The notes beneath the pieces were generated by a model that saw only the letters and a program-made list of their open reading frames with translations, had not been told where the DNA came from and searched no databases. The position numbers and the translations under genes were made by a program. 64,000 nt of DNA from a bacterium (lineage in GTDB: Bacteria > Bacteroidota > Ignavibacteria > Kapaibacteriales > UBA7675): contig JAUIKM010000005.1 of the NCBI GenBank assembly GCA_030430495.1, positions 150,670-214,669 on the forward strand. Reading direction: 5' to 3'. Positions 1-9,657 of the stretch are shown piece by piece; the first letter of the stretch is position 1, and each line of letters starts with the position of its first letter.

Positions 1-44
1 GCCCGGCTTCACGCCGGTCAACCTGCGGTCTGTGCCTTCATTTC

Positions 45-1607
45 TTATTCGCGACTGTCCTTGATGCAAACCAGATAGCGGTTTGTTCCCATGTAAACGC
101 TGTCGCCCTTGCGGTTGAAGTAGATGCCGCCGTATTCGTGGCAGTACTGCAGGCCGCGCCCCAGCGTGATGCGCCAGATGATGCGCCCGTCCCACGAGTC
201 CATCGCGCAGATGCTGTACATGCCGCCTTTGTCCGACGAATGGTCGTCAAACCAGTCGCCCGTGTGCGCAAAGATCAGGCCGCTCTCGCGCGCCAGCATG
301 TTCATGGCAAAGTAGCAGGTGTTGTTGTTTTCCCAGATCACCGGATCCTTTTTGACATCGTCGCCAATCTCCACAAGCGCCATGCCGGGTTCGTTCGAAA
401 CGTATTGCGAGCGCGGGTAATCGACCGTGTGCCCGAAGTTGTTTTCCGCGACAAAACGATTGTTGACGCCGATCAGCGAAGCCTCGTCGCAGCCGCGCAT
501 TTTGGCGAAGACCGGCACGTTGGCTACCGGTTCTCCGGTGTCGCGATCGTAGACCGAGACGTGCACCTGCGGGTAGGCGTTGTCCGTGATCGCCACCAGC
601 TTCCGGCCGTCCTCCGTGTCCGTTAATGTCGGCGTGGTGCCGGAGCCGATATTTGTCTGGCCCGGTTTGAGCAGTCCGCTGTTTTCATAGGGCGCGGCGT
701 AGCGTGAGCTGACTTTGCCGCTTGCGGCGTCATAAGCTGCGGCGTGCAGGAAACCGCGGTTGCAGCGGCCTTCCTCGTCCAGTGCGTTGGTCACGAAATA
801 CGCGCCGTCCTGGTCGACGGCAAAAGTGTTGTTGTTCCATTGATTCTCGAGTTCCATCGCATCGCGCAGGACCGTGCGGCAGCCGCCCGGCTGCGAGGCG
901 TCCGGCGTGATTTCCACCACCGCAATCCAGGCGTTCGACACCAGCGATCCCGGCGGCGTGAAATCGTACTGGCCGGCGATTAAACACCAGTACAGATTGG
1001 TGTTGTCGTTCCAGACCGGCAGCGCCGAATACAGCGAATTGTTGTCCGGCGAGCCTGTCACGAGCGTAATAATGTCCTCACTGGACCACAGCGGATCGAT
1101 GCTGTAGATTTCCTCGCGCTGCGCCACATCTGCGGTCGGATAACAACTGATGCAGTTGTTGGCGATCACGACGGTGTTGTTGTCCTGGTTTAAGTAGAAA
1201 TAACCGCCGCCGAACGAGTTGGGCACGAGTTTTGATGTTTTGGTCGCCGAAAGGATGTTGCAGTCCTCGTCGAAGATCACCAGCCGGTACTGGCCCTCCG
1301 CAGGCGCAAAAGAGATGCCGATCATCTGATTGTTTGCATTGCACACCATCGTCGGCGTGAAGCCGTAGGGATTGTACTGTTTAATAAGTTTCAGCTTTTT
1401 GTAGGTCGGGCCGTGCAGGCCGACCGATTCCGAGCAGTAGCTGTCCTGGTGCGGGCTGGACCAGTTGTTCTCGCCCAGGCCCGGGTTCTGCGGCATTGTT
1501 ACGCCGCCGTAGAGATTGTTGAGACTGCGGTTAAAACCGTCCGGACCGGACATGACGGTGTGAATTTCCTCACTGCGCCAATTGATGACCTGATCGAAGG
1601 GATTCAT
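45..1607 (-). CDS. PQQ-like beta-propeller protein of unknown function
   Basis: The 520-residue protein contains repeated beta-strand blocks with recurring Gly-Asp/Tyr-Asp-Arg-Asp turns and WDGRIIWR-like motifs, as in quinoprotein or WD-type propellers. No signal peptide or membrane segment is visible: it begins MNPFDQVINWRSEE, so it is probably cytoplasmic unless exported by another route. The ATG at 1607 follows GAGGAACAACA, a good ribosome site. It is monocistronic at the window edge, and nothing nearby indicates a substrate. The propeller call is inferred from strand periodicity only; cofactor-binding residues could not be assigned. Confidence 0.7.
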   Translation of the reverse strand: MNPFDQVINWRSEEIHTVMSGPDGFNRSLNNLYGGVTMPQNPGLGENNWSSPHQDSYCSESVGLHGPTYKKLKLIKQYNPYGFTPTMVCNANNQMIGISFAPAEGQYRLVIFDEDCNILSATKTSKLVPNSFGGGYFYLNQDNNTVVIANNCISCYPTADVAQREEIYSIDPLWSSEDIITLVTGSPDNNSLYSALPVWNDNTNLYWCLIAGQYDFTPPGSLVSNAWIAVVEITPDASQPGGCRTVLRDAMELENQWNNNTFAVDQDGAYFVTNALDEEGRCNRGFLHAAAYDAASGKVSSRYAAPYENSGLLKPGQTNIGSGTTPTLTDTEDGRKLVAITDNAYPQVHVSVYDRDTGEPVANVPVFAKMRGCDEASLIGVNNRFVAENNFGHTVDYPRSQYVSNEPGMALVEIGDDVKKDPVIWENNNTCYFAMNMLARESGLIFAHTGDWFDDHSSDKGGMYSICAMDSWDGRIIWRITLGRGLQYCHEYGGIYFNRKGDSVYMGTNRYLVCIKDSRE

Positions 1608-2169
1608 TGTTGTTCCTCAGAATTAAACAGCATGGAGATGTCCTGTTCCGTCGCAGTGTTTAAACTTCCTGCGATGGAGCATCAGTGAATTAATGATGGT
1701 TGTTACGCGGTGAAATCCAGTGGACAAAGGACATTCACCCCGCCGGCGCGTAGCAGGCGGATGATTCCGTGTGTTTAAGTTGTGAGATCGATAATAAAAT
1801 GACAATGTTTGTCGGGGGAGGTGCACAAACCCGACGTGCAATGATACGACCCTGTGCATTCAATTCCAAGCCTCCAGGGAAAATATTCGCCCCTGATTTT
1901 GTAGCGCACAATCCGTGTGCGCAGGGCGGAACCGGAAGCTGCTGTGTCGTCGCTCTGCTGCGGCTGCTGCGGCTGCCGCGGCATCTGCGCGCAAAAACGC
2001 ATGGACAGCGTTCGCCGCCTTGTAACTCTTCACGCCGCCGCGCCGTCGAATGGCTGGTGTACGATATGTGCGGGAAATATTCGTCCCTCCCCTTTTCCTT
2101 CGTACATTTGTTCCGCTCGCCGCTCCGTGGCGGGATAATCCATGACTTAAACCTTTGCAGGATAGTCGC
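1608..2169. other. Intergenic, divergent
   Basis: This 562-bp gap separates the minus-strand propeller gene from the plus-strand OmpH-like gene and must hold both promoters. It carries several TGTTTAA words (near 1657 and 1771). No convincing gene, hairpin terminator or named element was seen. Confidence 0.5.
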
Positions 2170-2706
2170 ATGTTACGCAACGCTCTTTTCATCTTTTTTG
2201 GCCTTTTGCTCGGTGGCCTGACGCTCATGGCTGTCATGCCCAATGAGCGTGCCGGACAGGCTGCCGTCGGTTACGCCAGCGTCCGCAATCTCGTGTCTCG
2301 CTTGCCCGAACTGTCGGATGTTAATACGACGATGGATACGCTGCGCCAGGAATTCACAGACGAACTCCAGAGTATGGTCGGCGAATTCCAGCTGAAGTCG
2401 GAAAATTTTCAAAAGCAGTCGGCCATGTTAAACGACGTCATTCGCGAATCCAAACGCGCCGAACTCCAGAAGATGGAGCGCTCCATTACGGAATTCCAGG
2501 ACAAAGCCAATGAAGCGCTGTCCGAACGCGAAGGCGAACTCATGTCGCCGCTGTTAAACAAGGTGCAGACGGCCATCGACAAAGTGGCCAGGTCTCGTGG
2601 TTACACGCATGTGTTTAATCTCGATGTCGGCGCGCCCCTGTTGCTCTACGCCGAACCTCAATTCCGGATCGACAGCCTGGTCCTGCTCGAACTTAACATC
2701 AAATAG
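2170..2706 (+). CDS. OmpH/Skp-family periplasmic chaperone
   Basis: The protein has an N-terminal hydrophobic signal or anchor (residues 3-22). A VGYASVRNLVSRLPEL segment matches the first strand and helix of OmpH/Skp proteins. A long charged coiled coil follows (about residues 45-125), then a C-terminal strand pair around YTHVFNLDVGAPLLLYAE. Skp-type proteins form trimeric periplasmic holdases for outer-membrane proteins; at 178 residues this one has the usual length. A TTG at 2155 would add five residues, but the ATG at 2170 has AGGA at proper spacing and starts directly at the signal. No bamA or lpxD, the usual neighbours, is present, so it may be a secondary paralogue. Confidence 0.8.
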   Translation: MLRNALFIFFGLLLGGLTLMAVMPNERAGQAAVGYASVRNLVSRLPELSDVNTTMDTLRQEFTDELQSMVGEFQLKSENFQKQSAMLNDVIRESKRAELQKMERSITEFQDKANEALSEREGELMSPLLNKVQTAIDKVARSRGYTHVFNLDVGAPLLLYAEPQFRIDSLVLLELNIK

Positions 2707-2936
2707 TGCTCCGCCGTGTTTAACCCCTGCTGTGTTGTTGACCGACGCAGCTTGATTGCAGCGCCGCTCTTTTCGGCCCTGCGGCCGCGCGGCTTGCTTT
2801 ATGATGATTATGCTTGTCATCGAGTCAGAAGCGACGCAACACACGAGTGAAGTCCCAAACCCTTCAGCCGCCCGTGTGAAGCCAGTGTAAAACATCTGAG
2901 TCCCCGTGTTTAATGCAAACTGAAAGTGCGTCGACA

Positions 2937-3599
2937 ATGTCAAGCCTCATCGATCTCAGTCACGAAATAGGTCACGGAACGCTGACCTATAAAGGCCTGC
3001 CCGCGCCCATTATCTGCGACTTCCTGAGCCGTCAAGCGTCGCGCGATATCTACGAAGCCGGCACCGAATTCCACATCGGCAAGATAGAAATGGTGGCCAA
3101 CAGCGGCACCTACGTCGACTCGCCCTTCCATCGTTATGCCGACGGCAAAGACCTCGCCGAACTGCCGCTCGAATCGCTCGTTGATCTTCCCGGTATTGTC
3201 GTCGACGCCACGCGCGCCGGCACAAGCCTGAACAAACACGTGTTTGAATCCTGTGACCTCAAAGGTCGCGCCGTGCTCGTGCGCACCGACTGGTCGCGGC
3301 ATTGGGGCGCGGACCAGTACTTTGAGTCGCACCCGCATCTCACCGAGGATGCCGCCGTTTTCCTGCGCGACGCCGGTGCGGCAATCGTCGGCATCGACAG
3401 TTACAACATTGACGATGTGTCCGGCCGCACGCGTCCCGTCCACAGCGTGCTGCTCGCGTCCGATATTCCGATCGTTGAACACATGACCAATCTTGGCGCC
3501 GTTCCCGCCGGCGCTGCGTTTCGCTTCCACGCCGCTCCGGTCAAAGTGCGGCGTTTCGGTACCTTCCCGGTGCGCTGTTATGCTGTCGCCGACGTGTAG
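2937..3599 (+). CDS. Cyclase-family (KynB-like) metal-dependent hydrolase
   Basis: The protein begins with the family signature IDLSHEIGHGTLTY and has the metal-site loop SGTYVDSPFHRYADG, a variant of the classical HxGTHxDxPxH motif. FPVRCYAVAD at the end is typical of the cyclase/kynurenine-formamidase superfamily. These enzymes hydrolyse amides or lactones with zinc or manganese. The first His of the motif is replaced by Ser and the second by Tyr, as in a recognised subgroup, so kynurenine formamidase activity should not be assumed. An upstream in-frame ATG at 2913 would add eight residues; the ATG at 2937 was preferred because it aligns with the family N terminus. Confidence 0.8.
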   Translation: MSSLIDLSHEIGHGTLTYKGLPAPIICDFLSRQASRDIYEAGTEFHIGKIEMVANSGTYVDSPFHRYADGKDLAELPLESLVDLPGIVVDATRAGTSLNKHVFESCDLKGRAVLVRTDWSRHWGADQYFESHPHLTEDAAVFLRDAGAAIVGIDSYNIDDVSGRTRPVHSVLLASDIPIVEHMTNLGAVPAGAAFRFHAAPVKVRRFGTFPVRCYAVADV

Positions 3600-3634
3600 G
3601 AGACATGGAGTAACAGATGCGGCGTAAAGCAGCC

Positions 3635-3725
3635 GACTACGTAAAACTACGTAGTAGCTGTGAGCCCTCAGGGCTCGCAGCTCAAATATCTTGCGCGCCA
3701 AAAATATTTTGTTCCGGGATCTACA
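3635..3725 (+). repeat. Dispersed palindromic repeat, family 1, copy A
   Basis: An ACTACGTA-type tract (3637-3654) is followed by a near-perfect palindrome at 3656-3682 (AGCTGTGAGCCC / GGGCTCGCAGCT) and a tail ending in a TTCCGGGAT-like sequence. Similar units occur at 3771-3817 (degenerate), 19399-19445 (opposite orientation) and 45835-45960. The hairpin could act as a terminator or be a REP-like element. Confidence 0.75.
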
Positions 3726-3770
3726 GTGGACGTCCGCTTCCGAGCCGTAAGCGTTGGTGCCATTAGGTAC

Positions 3771-3817
3771 ACTACGTGCAACTACGTAGGAGCTGTGCGC
3801 CCCAGGGAATCACAGCC
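3771..3817 (+). repeat. Dispersed palindromic repeat, family 1, copy B (degenerate)
   Basis: ACTACGTGCAACTACGTAG is followed by a decayed version of the family-1 palindrome (AGCTGTGCGCCCC ... CACAGCC). It lies 90 bp beyond copy A in the same orientation. Confidence 0.6.
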
Positions 3818-3867
3818 GTTGTTTTACAGGCTGATGATACATCGGTCGGCGTCAAACCCGCCACTCG

Positions 3868-3925
3868 CCAACGAACAAAAATGGCCTTGAGAAAAGCTGT
3901 CGGCGACCGGCAGGAAGCCGAATGC
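3868..3925 (+). repeat. Dispersed CAAACAAAAA-type element, subgroup 3
   Basis: This begins CGAACAAAAATGGCC and contains GTCGGCGACCGGCAGGAAG. The same block occurs in reverse orientation at about 19130-19187. It is a member of the wider group of intergenic elements that start with a GACAAACAAAAA-like tract. Confidence 0.55.
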
Positions 3926-3972
3926 AAAGTCCCGAGACATCAATCCCGAAGCAAGTCCGGAGTGTTTAAGTG

Positions 3973-4788
3973 ATGAATGATCGTGTTAAGCCGGAAATTC
4001 GCGCAGAAGTGGAGCGTCGCCTGCGGCAGATAGAAGCAGAATGTGATGTTAACATATTCTTTGCCTGCGAATCCGGCAGCCGCGCCTGGGGTTTTGAGTC
4101 GCGCAACAGCGACTACGACCTGCGTTTTTTGTATGCACATCCGCGCGAATGGTATGTTTCCATCGATGTTGAACATCGCCGCGACGTGATCGAGAAGCCG
4201 ATTGTTGACGAGCTGGATATTAACGGTTGGGATATTCGCAAGGCGCTTAAACTGCTGCGCAAATCCAATCCGCCGCTGCTCGAATGGCTGCAAAGTCCGA
4301 TTGTTTATCGCGACCGCGACGGGAAAGCCGACATGCTGCGGGCGTTAATTGACAAAAGTTATTCGCCGCGGGCGTCCATGTACCACTATTTGCATATGGC
4401 GCGCGGCAACCACAAGGATTATTTGCGCGGCGAAACGGTGTCGTACAAAAAATACTTCTACGTACTGCGGCCGCTGCTGGCCGTGAAGTGGATCGAAGCC
4501 GATGCACAAAATCAGCGCGGTCCCGTGCCGATGGAATTTCAGCGTCTGCTGGAGGATTCCATTGCGCCCGCTTCCGGGTTGCGACGCGACATCGACGCGC
4601 TGCTGACGCGCAAGCGCTCCGGCGACGAACTGAGCGCCGGGCCGCACATTGAATCGATAAGTCAATTTATCAACAGCGAACTGAGCCGGCTGGAACACCT
4701 GGATGTCTCGCTGCGAAACAATGCCGTTGAGTCCGCCGAGCTGGATGAAGTGTTTCGTCAGATTATCGGTTTTTCAGGCGGCATCTGA
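3973..4788 (+). CDS. RlaP/YcgL-type nucleotidyltransferase
   Basis: The polymerase-beta nucleotidyltransferase signature GSRAWGFESRNSDYDLRF (about residues 36-53) is followed by a long helical C-terminal part, as in the PF10127 family (RlaP, 'RNA repair pathway polymerase-beta family'; YcgL in Bacillus). The 271-residue length fits. These proteins are predicted to transfer nucleotides to RNA or another acceptor, but the true substrate is not established. The ATG at 3973 was chosen; an overlapping GTG at 3970 adds one residue. No RNA ligase or other RNA-repair gene adjoins it, so a repair role is only a family-level inference. Confidence 0.85.
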   Translation: MNDRVKPEIRAEVERRLRQIEAECDVNIFFACESGSRAWGFESRNSDYDLRFLYAHPREWYVSIDVEHRRDVIEKPIVDELDINGWDIRKALKLLRKSNPPLLEWLQSPIVYRDRDGKADMLRALIDKSYSPRASMYHYLHMARGNHKDYLRGETVSYKKYFYVLRPLLAVKWIEADAQNQRGPVPMEFQRLLEDSIAPASGLRRDIDALLTRKRSGDELSAGPHIESISQFINSELSRLEHLDVSLRNNAVESAELDEVFRQIIGFSGGI

Positions 4789-5045
4789 GCGATGCCGGGA
4801 TGTGTCGCGGGCCGCGTTGAGCGCCGCAACGTTGCTCGCCGGGCGGCGGACCTGACAATGGTGCAAGCCGGGCGATGCGGGGTGGGCTGCGGCAGGCGGG
4901 AGCGGGTGTAATTCAACGGGGTGGAGATACGAGCGCCTGTAAACTCTACATCAGCTCATTTCGCGATCATTTCCGCCGGAATCGCTAAATTGATCGCAAT
5001 GTCCGACGTCCGGCAGGTTAACAGCGATCCACAGAGGAAAAAAAC

Positions 5046-5537
5046 GTGAAGCGCAAAAAGATAAGAGAGACCTTTATTATCGGGCATCGCGACCGCGTCG
5101 ACCTGCCCGAACTGGAGCTGTTCGGACTGCCCTGTAAAATCGACACCGGCGCCGCCACCTCCGCCATCCACTGCCGGCACGTGCGCGTCCGCGAAGTTAA
5201 CGGCGTAGCGCGGATTATCTTTACGTTGCTTGATCCCTCGCACGCCGAATACAACGGGCGCGAGTATTCCACGGCCAATTTCCAGGAACGCAAAATCAAA
5301 AGTTCTTTCGGTCAGACCGAATATCGCTATGTAATTACCAGCGTGGTTGTGCTGTTCGGCAAGTCGTTTACAACGGAGTTTACACTGTCCGACCGCGAGA
5401 AAATGACCTATCCGGTGCTGTTGGGCAAACGTCTGCTGCGCCGCGGTTTCCTGGTCGACGTGTCCAAAATTAACCTCTCGTACAAAGCCATGCGCGCGGC
5501 GAACCTGAATCCTCCCGGCGACGGCGCGTCACAGTAA
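5046..5537 (+). CDS. RimB-like retropepsin (ATP-dependent zinc protease family)
   Basis: This 163-residue protein has the aspartic-protease-like CKIDTGAATSAIH motif (about residues 30-42) and the paired LLGKRLLRRGFLVDV motif near the C terminus. These mark the PF05618 'ATP-dependent zinc protease' family, now seen as retropepsin-like and typified by RimB of rimK operons. The start is GTG at 5046, preceded by AGAGGA. RimB-type proteins are thought to trim or control the poly-glutamate tail made by RimK. It converges on the AstE-like/RimK pair about 100 bp away on the opposite strand, a neighbourhood that supports the assignment. Confidence 0.85.
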   Translation: MKRKKIRETFIIGHRDRVDLPELELFGLPCKIDTGAATSAIHCRHVRVREVNGVARIIFTLLDPSHAEYNGREYSTANFQERKIKSSFGQTEYRYVITSVVVLFGKSFTTEFTLSDREKMTYPVLLGKRLLRRGFLVDVSKINLSYKAMRAANLNPPGDGASQ

Positions 5538-5638
5538 ACGCCGCGCGGAGTAAAGCTCCGGGCCGGCTCAAATGCGCGCCGTTGTGTTGCGGGGCGGAAC
5601 CTGACTGCCGCGTGTGCCGGGAGAACTGCCAGAAGTGT

Positions 5639-6649
5639 TTAATCGCGCATGTCAATCTTTGTGGTTTTACTGATCGGCGGCTCGGTGGAGCCGATGTGCA
5701 TCAAAGCATCGCCCTGGTGAACCACCGGGTTGTTGGCCAGGCCGATAACAAAGCCGTCGTACGGCGCCCTCAGTTTAACCTCAAAGTCGCCGTAGGGATC
5801 TGTGATTGTGCCGATTATCTGGCGCGCCGCCACCGCGTCGCCGGAGTTAACATATGAGTGAAACAGACCGGCGTACCTGGCGCGGAGCCAACTGGAGTGA
5901 CTGATGCTGCGCATCTCGTGTTCCGCCGGCGCGGCTTCATCAATCATGTCCAGATGCGCCATGACGCGCTGCGTGCCTTTAATGGCGGACACAATCGCGA
6001 ATTCATCCAGGCGCATCGATTCGCCGCCTTCAAAGACGATAATCGGTTTGTCCATTTTTGCGGCCGTCTGGCGCAGTGAACGCGGGCGCAGCGGCGCATT
6101 GACGATAAAGGGCGGCGCAAAGGCATGTGCCAGCGCTCTGTTTTCCTCATTGTCCATCACGCAGCGGATCTGCGGATAGTTTGTGCGCGCCGCGCCGCCC
6201 GTGTGGAAGTCGATGCCGCAGTCCACGTGCGGCACAATGTCGCTGATAACGTGATGTGCGATGCGCCCGGCCAGCGAGCCGCGAATCGATCCCGGAAACG
6301 ACCTGTTAACATCCTTGCCGTCGGGAACTTCACGTGAAAAGTTAATGAATCCGTAGATGTTGACGATCGGGATGCAGACAACCGCGCCGCGCCGCGGCAT
6401 GCACAGCTTGTGTTTAAGCATGCGCCGCAGCGTCTCGATGCCGTTGATCTCGTCGCCGTGCATGCCCGCCAGCAGCAGCAGCGTCGGCCCGGCTTCCCTG
6501 CCGCGGTTGACAAATACCGGCATGGAAATGGGCGTGCGCGACGGCAGGCGGGCAATGTTGACGTCAATCTGAACTTGTTTGCCGCCCGGAACCGACGTTC
6601 CGCAGATTTCGAACTCGGGCAGGCGTACTGCGCTCTTGCGTTCAGGCAT
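5639..6649 (-). CDS. Succinylglutamate desuccinylase/aspartoacylase-family zinc hydrolase
   Basis: The M14-like fold is shown by the zinc motif [11 protein letters not shown] (H and E ligands, about residues 63-73) and the third His in DFHTGG. A C-terminal beta domain ([21 protein letters not shown]) resembles a biotinyl/lipoyl-like lid. The length (336) is normal. Members remove acyl or aminoacyl groups from small molecules, and relatives often sit beside RimK. The start codon overlaps the rimK stop by 8 bp, indicating translational coupling. A role in removing or processing glutamate added by RimK is plausible but unproven. Confidence 0.85.
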   Translation of the reverse strand: MPERKSAVRLPEFEICGTSVPGGKQVQIDVNIARLPSRTPISMPVFVNRGREAGPTLLLLAGMHGDEINGIETLRRMLKHKLCMPRRGAVVCIPIVNIYGFINFSREVPDGKDVNRSFPGSIRGSLAGRIAHHVISDIVPHVDCGIDFHTGGAARTNYPQIRCVMDNEENRALAHAFAPPFIVNAPLRPRSLRQTAAKMDKPIIVFEGGESMRLDEFAIVSAIKGTQRVMAHLDMIDEAAPAEHEMRSISHSSWLRARYAGLFHSYVNSGDAVAARQIIGTITDPYGDFEVKLRAPYDGFVIGLANNPVVHQGDALMHIGSTEPPISKTTKIDMRD

Positions 6650-7550
6650 TTATTCGGTCTTTCTGGATGCCTTTTTTGGTCGACTCTTTTTCGAGGTATT
6701 GAATGATCGTGCCGGCAATGTCATTGTTCGTCGCCTTTTCAATTCCTTCCAGTCCGGGCGAGGAGTTGACTTCCAGGATCAGCGGCCCGCGCGAGGATTG
6801 CAGCATGTCGACGCCGGCCACGCCGAGGCCCATGGCTTTGGCCGCTTTTAATGCCGCCGCGTTTTCCGCTCGAGACAGTTTAACAACCATCGAACTTCCG
6901 CCGCGGTGCAGGTTGGAGCGGAATTCGCCCTCCGCCGCCTGGCGTTTCATGGCGCCGACAACTTTATTGCCGACGACAAAAGCGCGTACGTCGGCGCCGC
7001 CGGCCTCTTTAATAAACTCCTGCACGATAATGCGCGCTTTTAAACCGTGAAAAGCCTCGATGACGGATTTTGCGGCTTTGCGGTTTTCCGCCAGCACGAC
7101 GCCGAGCCCCTGGGTGCCTTCCAGCAGTTTAATTACAACCGGCGCACCGCCGACACTATCGAGAATTTCATCGACGTTTTTACCGTAGTTTGTAAACACG
7201 GTTTTGGGCATTCCGAGGCCGGCGCGCGAGAGGATTTGCAGGCTGCGCAGTTTATCGCGCGAGCGCAGCAGCGCCTGCGATTCAATGGCAGTGAACACGC
7301 GCATCATTTCAAACTGCCGCACGACGGCCGCGCCGTAAAACGTCACCGAAGCGCCGATGCGCGGGATGATCGCATCGATATCGGACAGACTCCGATTCTG
7401 ATGGTGTACCGTCGGTGTTTTTTGTTCAATGACCAGGTTGCAGTGCAAGTGGTTGATAACGTGCATCGTATGGCCGCGTTCCTCACCGGCCTCCACGAGC
7501 CTTCGCGTAGAATACAGGCTGGGTTTGCGTGAAAGTACGAGAATCTTCAA
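6642..7550 (-). CDS. rimK: RimK-type ribosomal S6 glutamate ligase (ATP-grasp)
   Basis: The protein starts [20 protein letters not shown], matching the RimK N terminus. ATP-grasp signatures follow: [32 protein letters not shown] and [16 protein letters not shown]. coli RimK adds glutamates to the C terminus of ribosomal protein S6; relatives modify other targets. Upstream ATG/TTG codons exist at 7577, 7586 and 7628, but the TTG at 7550 is preceded by a perfect AGGAGG (7561-7566) and gives 302 residues, the normal RimK length. The gene is coupled to the overlapping AstE-like gene. Confidence 0.9.
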   Translation of the reverse strand: MKILVLSRKPSLYSTRRLVEAGEERGHTMHVINHLHCNLVIEQKTPTVHHQNRSLSDIDAIIPRIGASVTFYGAAVVRQFEMMRVFTAIESQALLRSRDKLRSLQILSRAGLGMPKTVFTNYGKNVDEILDSVGGAPVVIKLLEGTQGLGVVLAENRKAAKSVIEAFHGLKARIIVQEFIKEAGGADVRAFVVGNKVVGAMKRQAAEGEFRSNLHRGGSSMVVKLSRAENAAALKAAKAMGLGVAGVDMLQSSRGPLILEVNSSPGLEGIEKATNNDIAGTIIQYLEKESTKKGIQKDRINA

Positions 7551-8107
7551 GGGGGCTTTTCCTCCTGTTCCATCCATGTTTGTCATCGGCCCGGGCGTCG
7601 CCGCGGGTACATGTAAAATTTCCGCCAATCTACGGATTAATTGTCAAGCTATGGCATCCACGTTCTGATCGCGAATGTGCTTGCGGCGTTTCACCGCTTT
7701 TGACCTTGATTGCAGACCGCCTGCGCCCTTGTGTTCGCTGCGCTCTCACTTCCGGCTGGTCTCTTTGACTGCTTTTGTTTGGCCCGCCTGGCGGCTGGGA
7801 GACGAAAGCCGTGCAGTGTCGATTCCGTTTGAATTCCGGCGTCCTTGCACCGCGGGAATTGACTCAGGCGTATGACCGCGGAGCAACCGCGCAGGTCTTG
7901 AAATACAGGTCCAACGCAGATCCTGAATCAGTGGGCGAACAAGTCAAAAAGTGTCGGCGAGCAATGTTCAGTTATCTGGCTTGAATGCCGTTGGAAGCCC
8001 CCAGGCGGAAATATGCCGCAAAACACCGCCGAGCTCCATGTCCTCAACCGTCCTCACCGCCGCACGCCGCGACGCCGCGATCTTTTCCGGCAGAACGGAC
8101 TTGAATC
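7551..8107. other. Intergenic upstream of rimK
   Basis: This stretch holds the rimK ribosome site (AGGAGG on the minus strand at 7561-7566) and presumably its promoter. Beyond about 7700 no coding signal or clear element was seen; the distal part may be further debris of the decayed gene at 8108-8950. Confidence 0.4.
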
Positions 8108-8950
8108 TCAATTCCTTGCCCTCGCTTCAACCCAGGATGTGATTTCGTACAGATCCAAAAGCTGTCCGATTGTACCCTGCTGCGCAATTGCGCCCGGTTC
8201 CTCGTGCGGGTCTCCAGGCTTGAGCCGCTGTTCCGCCTCCGGACAGACGGTAATTCTGGTTAAGTGCCGAATTACGCCGACTTCGTGGTGCGCACTGTCC
8301 GATGATGATGCCGGATGGCGTCCGGCCGAACGCAGCAGCGAATCCGCTATGTCGATGTTGCCGAGTTTAAAATGCACCAGCGGCATTTCATGCGCGCCGG
8401 CATGTGCAAGTCCTGCCCAATCATGTTCAAACGACCGGTGATGATGTTGTGCCGCCGCTCCGGGGTTTTGTTGAAGTCCTTGTAGCAGTAAATATTCTCG
8501 ATCAGTTGCAATACCAGCAGGCGCCGTTCGGCAACGCGGTCTGTCGATGCGGCGATGTCGGGGTCGGAAGAATGTGTTGACAACTTGCCTTCGAGGTCCG
8601 GCAGCGCCGGTTCGTGTGGCAAAAGTTCTTTGCCGCCGATGCGTGCGCGCGTGCGGCTGACGCGGCGTAGCGCCTTGTCATACCGGCCGCGCAGCTTTTG
8701 TTGAAGTCTGCACTTCCCCGTAGTGTCCCATCGATTCCAGCGCTGTGAACACATGCAGATGTTTGCCGTTTCGTCGCACCTGAACTGCTTCAGCCGCAGC
8801 ATCATATAGCGTTTCTCTGTTTGTGACAAATTGTTGACGAGGCTGTGCGGATAGTCGCTGGATGTCAGGAGTCCAAACCACCTGGTCGGGAGTGAATGAG
8901 AAACAACACTGCCCGCGGTTAACCGCTCTTTTTTGCTGCAAGGCCGTCCG
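8108..8950 (-). pseudogene. Decayed TPR-type regulator gene (Bacteroidota-type)
   Basis: Three minus-strand frames carry successive pieces of one protein. LVNNLSQTEKRYMMLRLKQF (about 8835-8780) resembles the 'SEKRYFKLF' N-terminal motif of Bacteroidota TPR regulators. It continues in another frame as NGKHLHVFTALESMGHYGE, then RLLVLQLIENIYCYKDF (about 8520-8460). After another shift comes PLVHFKLGNIDIADSLLRSA (8386-8320). At least two frameshifts and the absence of a full-length frame indicate a pseudogene. The family assignment rests on motif memory and is tentative; a run of sequencing errors could mimic this. Confidence 0.5.
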
Positions 8951-9217
8951 GGGGGCAGTTTGGGTGAGTTATTTGAATACAGCAATTCTGTGATTTGTGT
9001 GCAATTCCTGGAAACCCGAAAACCGTGCTGTTTGATTCCTCCGGTAAACTGTTGTGATGGAACGACTTGGCGTGAATACGAACCTTGAGCCTGTCCATTT
9101 GTCTGCGCGCTGAAAACCTCAGATCTGCCGGGAATCTGTCTGGTGTGCTCCTGTGCCCGAGCCTACATTGCGGTTGTCGATTTAATACATCCTTTAACAA
9201 TTGTGGGAGCGCCAACT

Positions 9218-9433
9218 ATGCTGAATTACAACAAGAGTTCTTCGTGGGCTCCGAATTCCGATCAATCGGAACCGCGGACCGTTGAAAGCCGACTGTTTAA
9301 TGTTCAACAGAGTTTAAGTCTCCCGGTTGATCAAAGGTGGGGTGTTGCGCTGAATAATAACTCTCCGAATTATGCCGGTCCCGACCGGCCTGCATATCAG
9401 ACCATCGCAGTTGTACTCGGTGGTTGCGGTTAA
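9218..9433 (+). CDS. Small hypothetical ORF, possibly frameshifted
   Basis: This 71-codon frame starts at an ATG preceded by GGGAGC. Near its stop another frame (9400-9600) continues with a protein-like composition (VVAVNSDNSHAEYAMLKALN), so the two could be halves of one broken gene of about 125 codons. No family was recognised. It lies directly upstream of the RhiA-like gene. Confidence 0.25.
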   Translation: MLNYNKSSSWAPNSDQSEPRTVESRLFNVQQSLSLPVDQRWGVALNNNSPNYAGPDRPAYQTIAVVLGGCG

Positions 9434-9657
9434 CAGCGACAATTCACATGCCGAATACGCCATGTTAAAGGCTTTGAATGACACGTTTACCCTGCCGGTC
9501 AGTGTCATTCCGGCGGACCGGCTTGCAGCGGGAAACGCTGAAGAGATCAGTGTCGTGCCCGCCTGTCCCGCCGGGACAAGTGATCCGCCAATGCTCATCG
9601 AATCTGACGCCCATTCGGGCAAATTTTATATTCACATCTATTTACTGAGGTTTTATT

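Noticed and set aside
2940..3701. Minus-strand 253-codon open frame over the cyclase gene
   Set aside because: Shadow frame whose N terminus is only the translated family-1 repeat.
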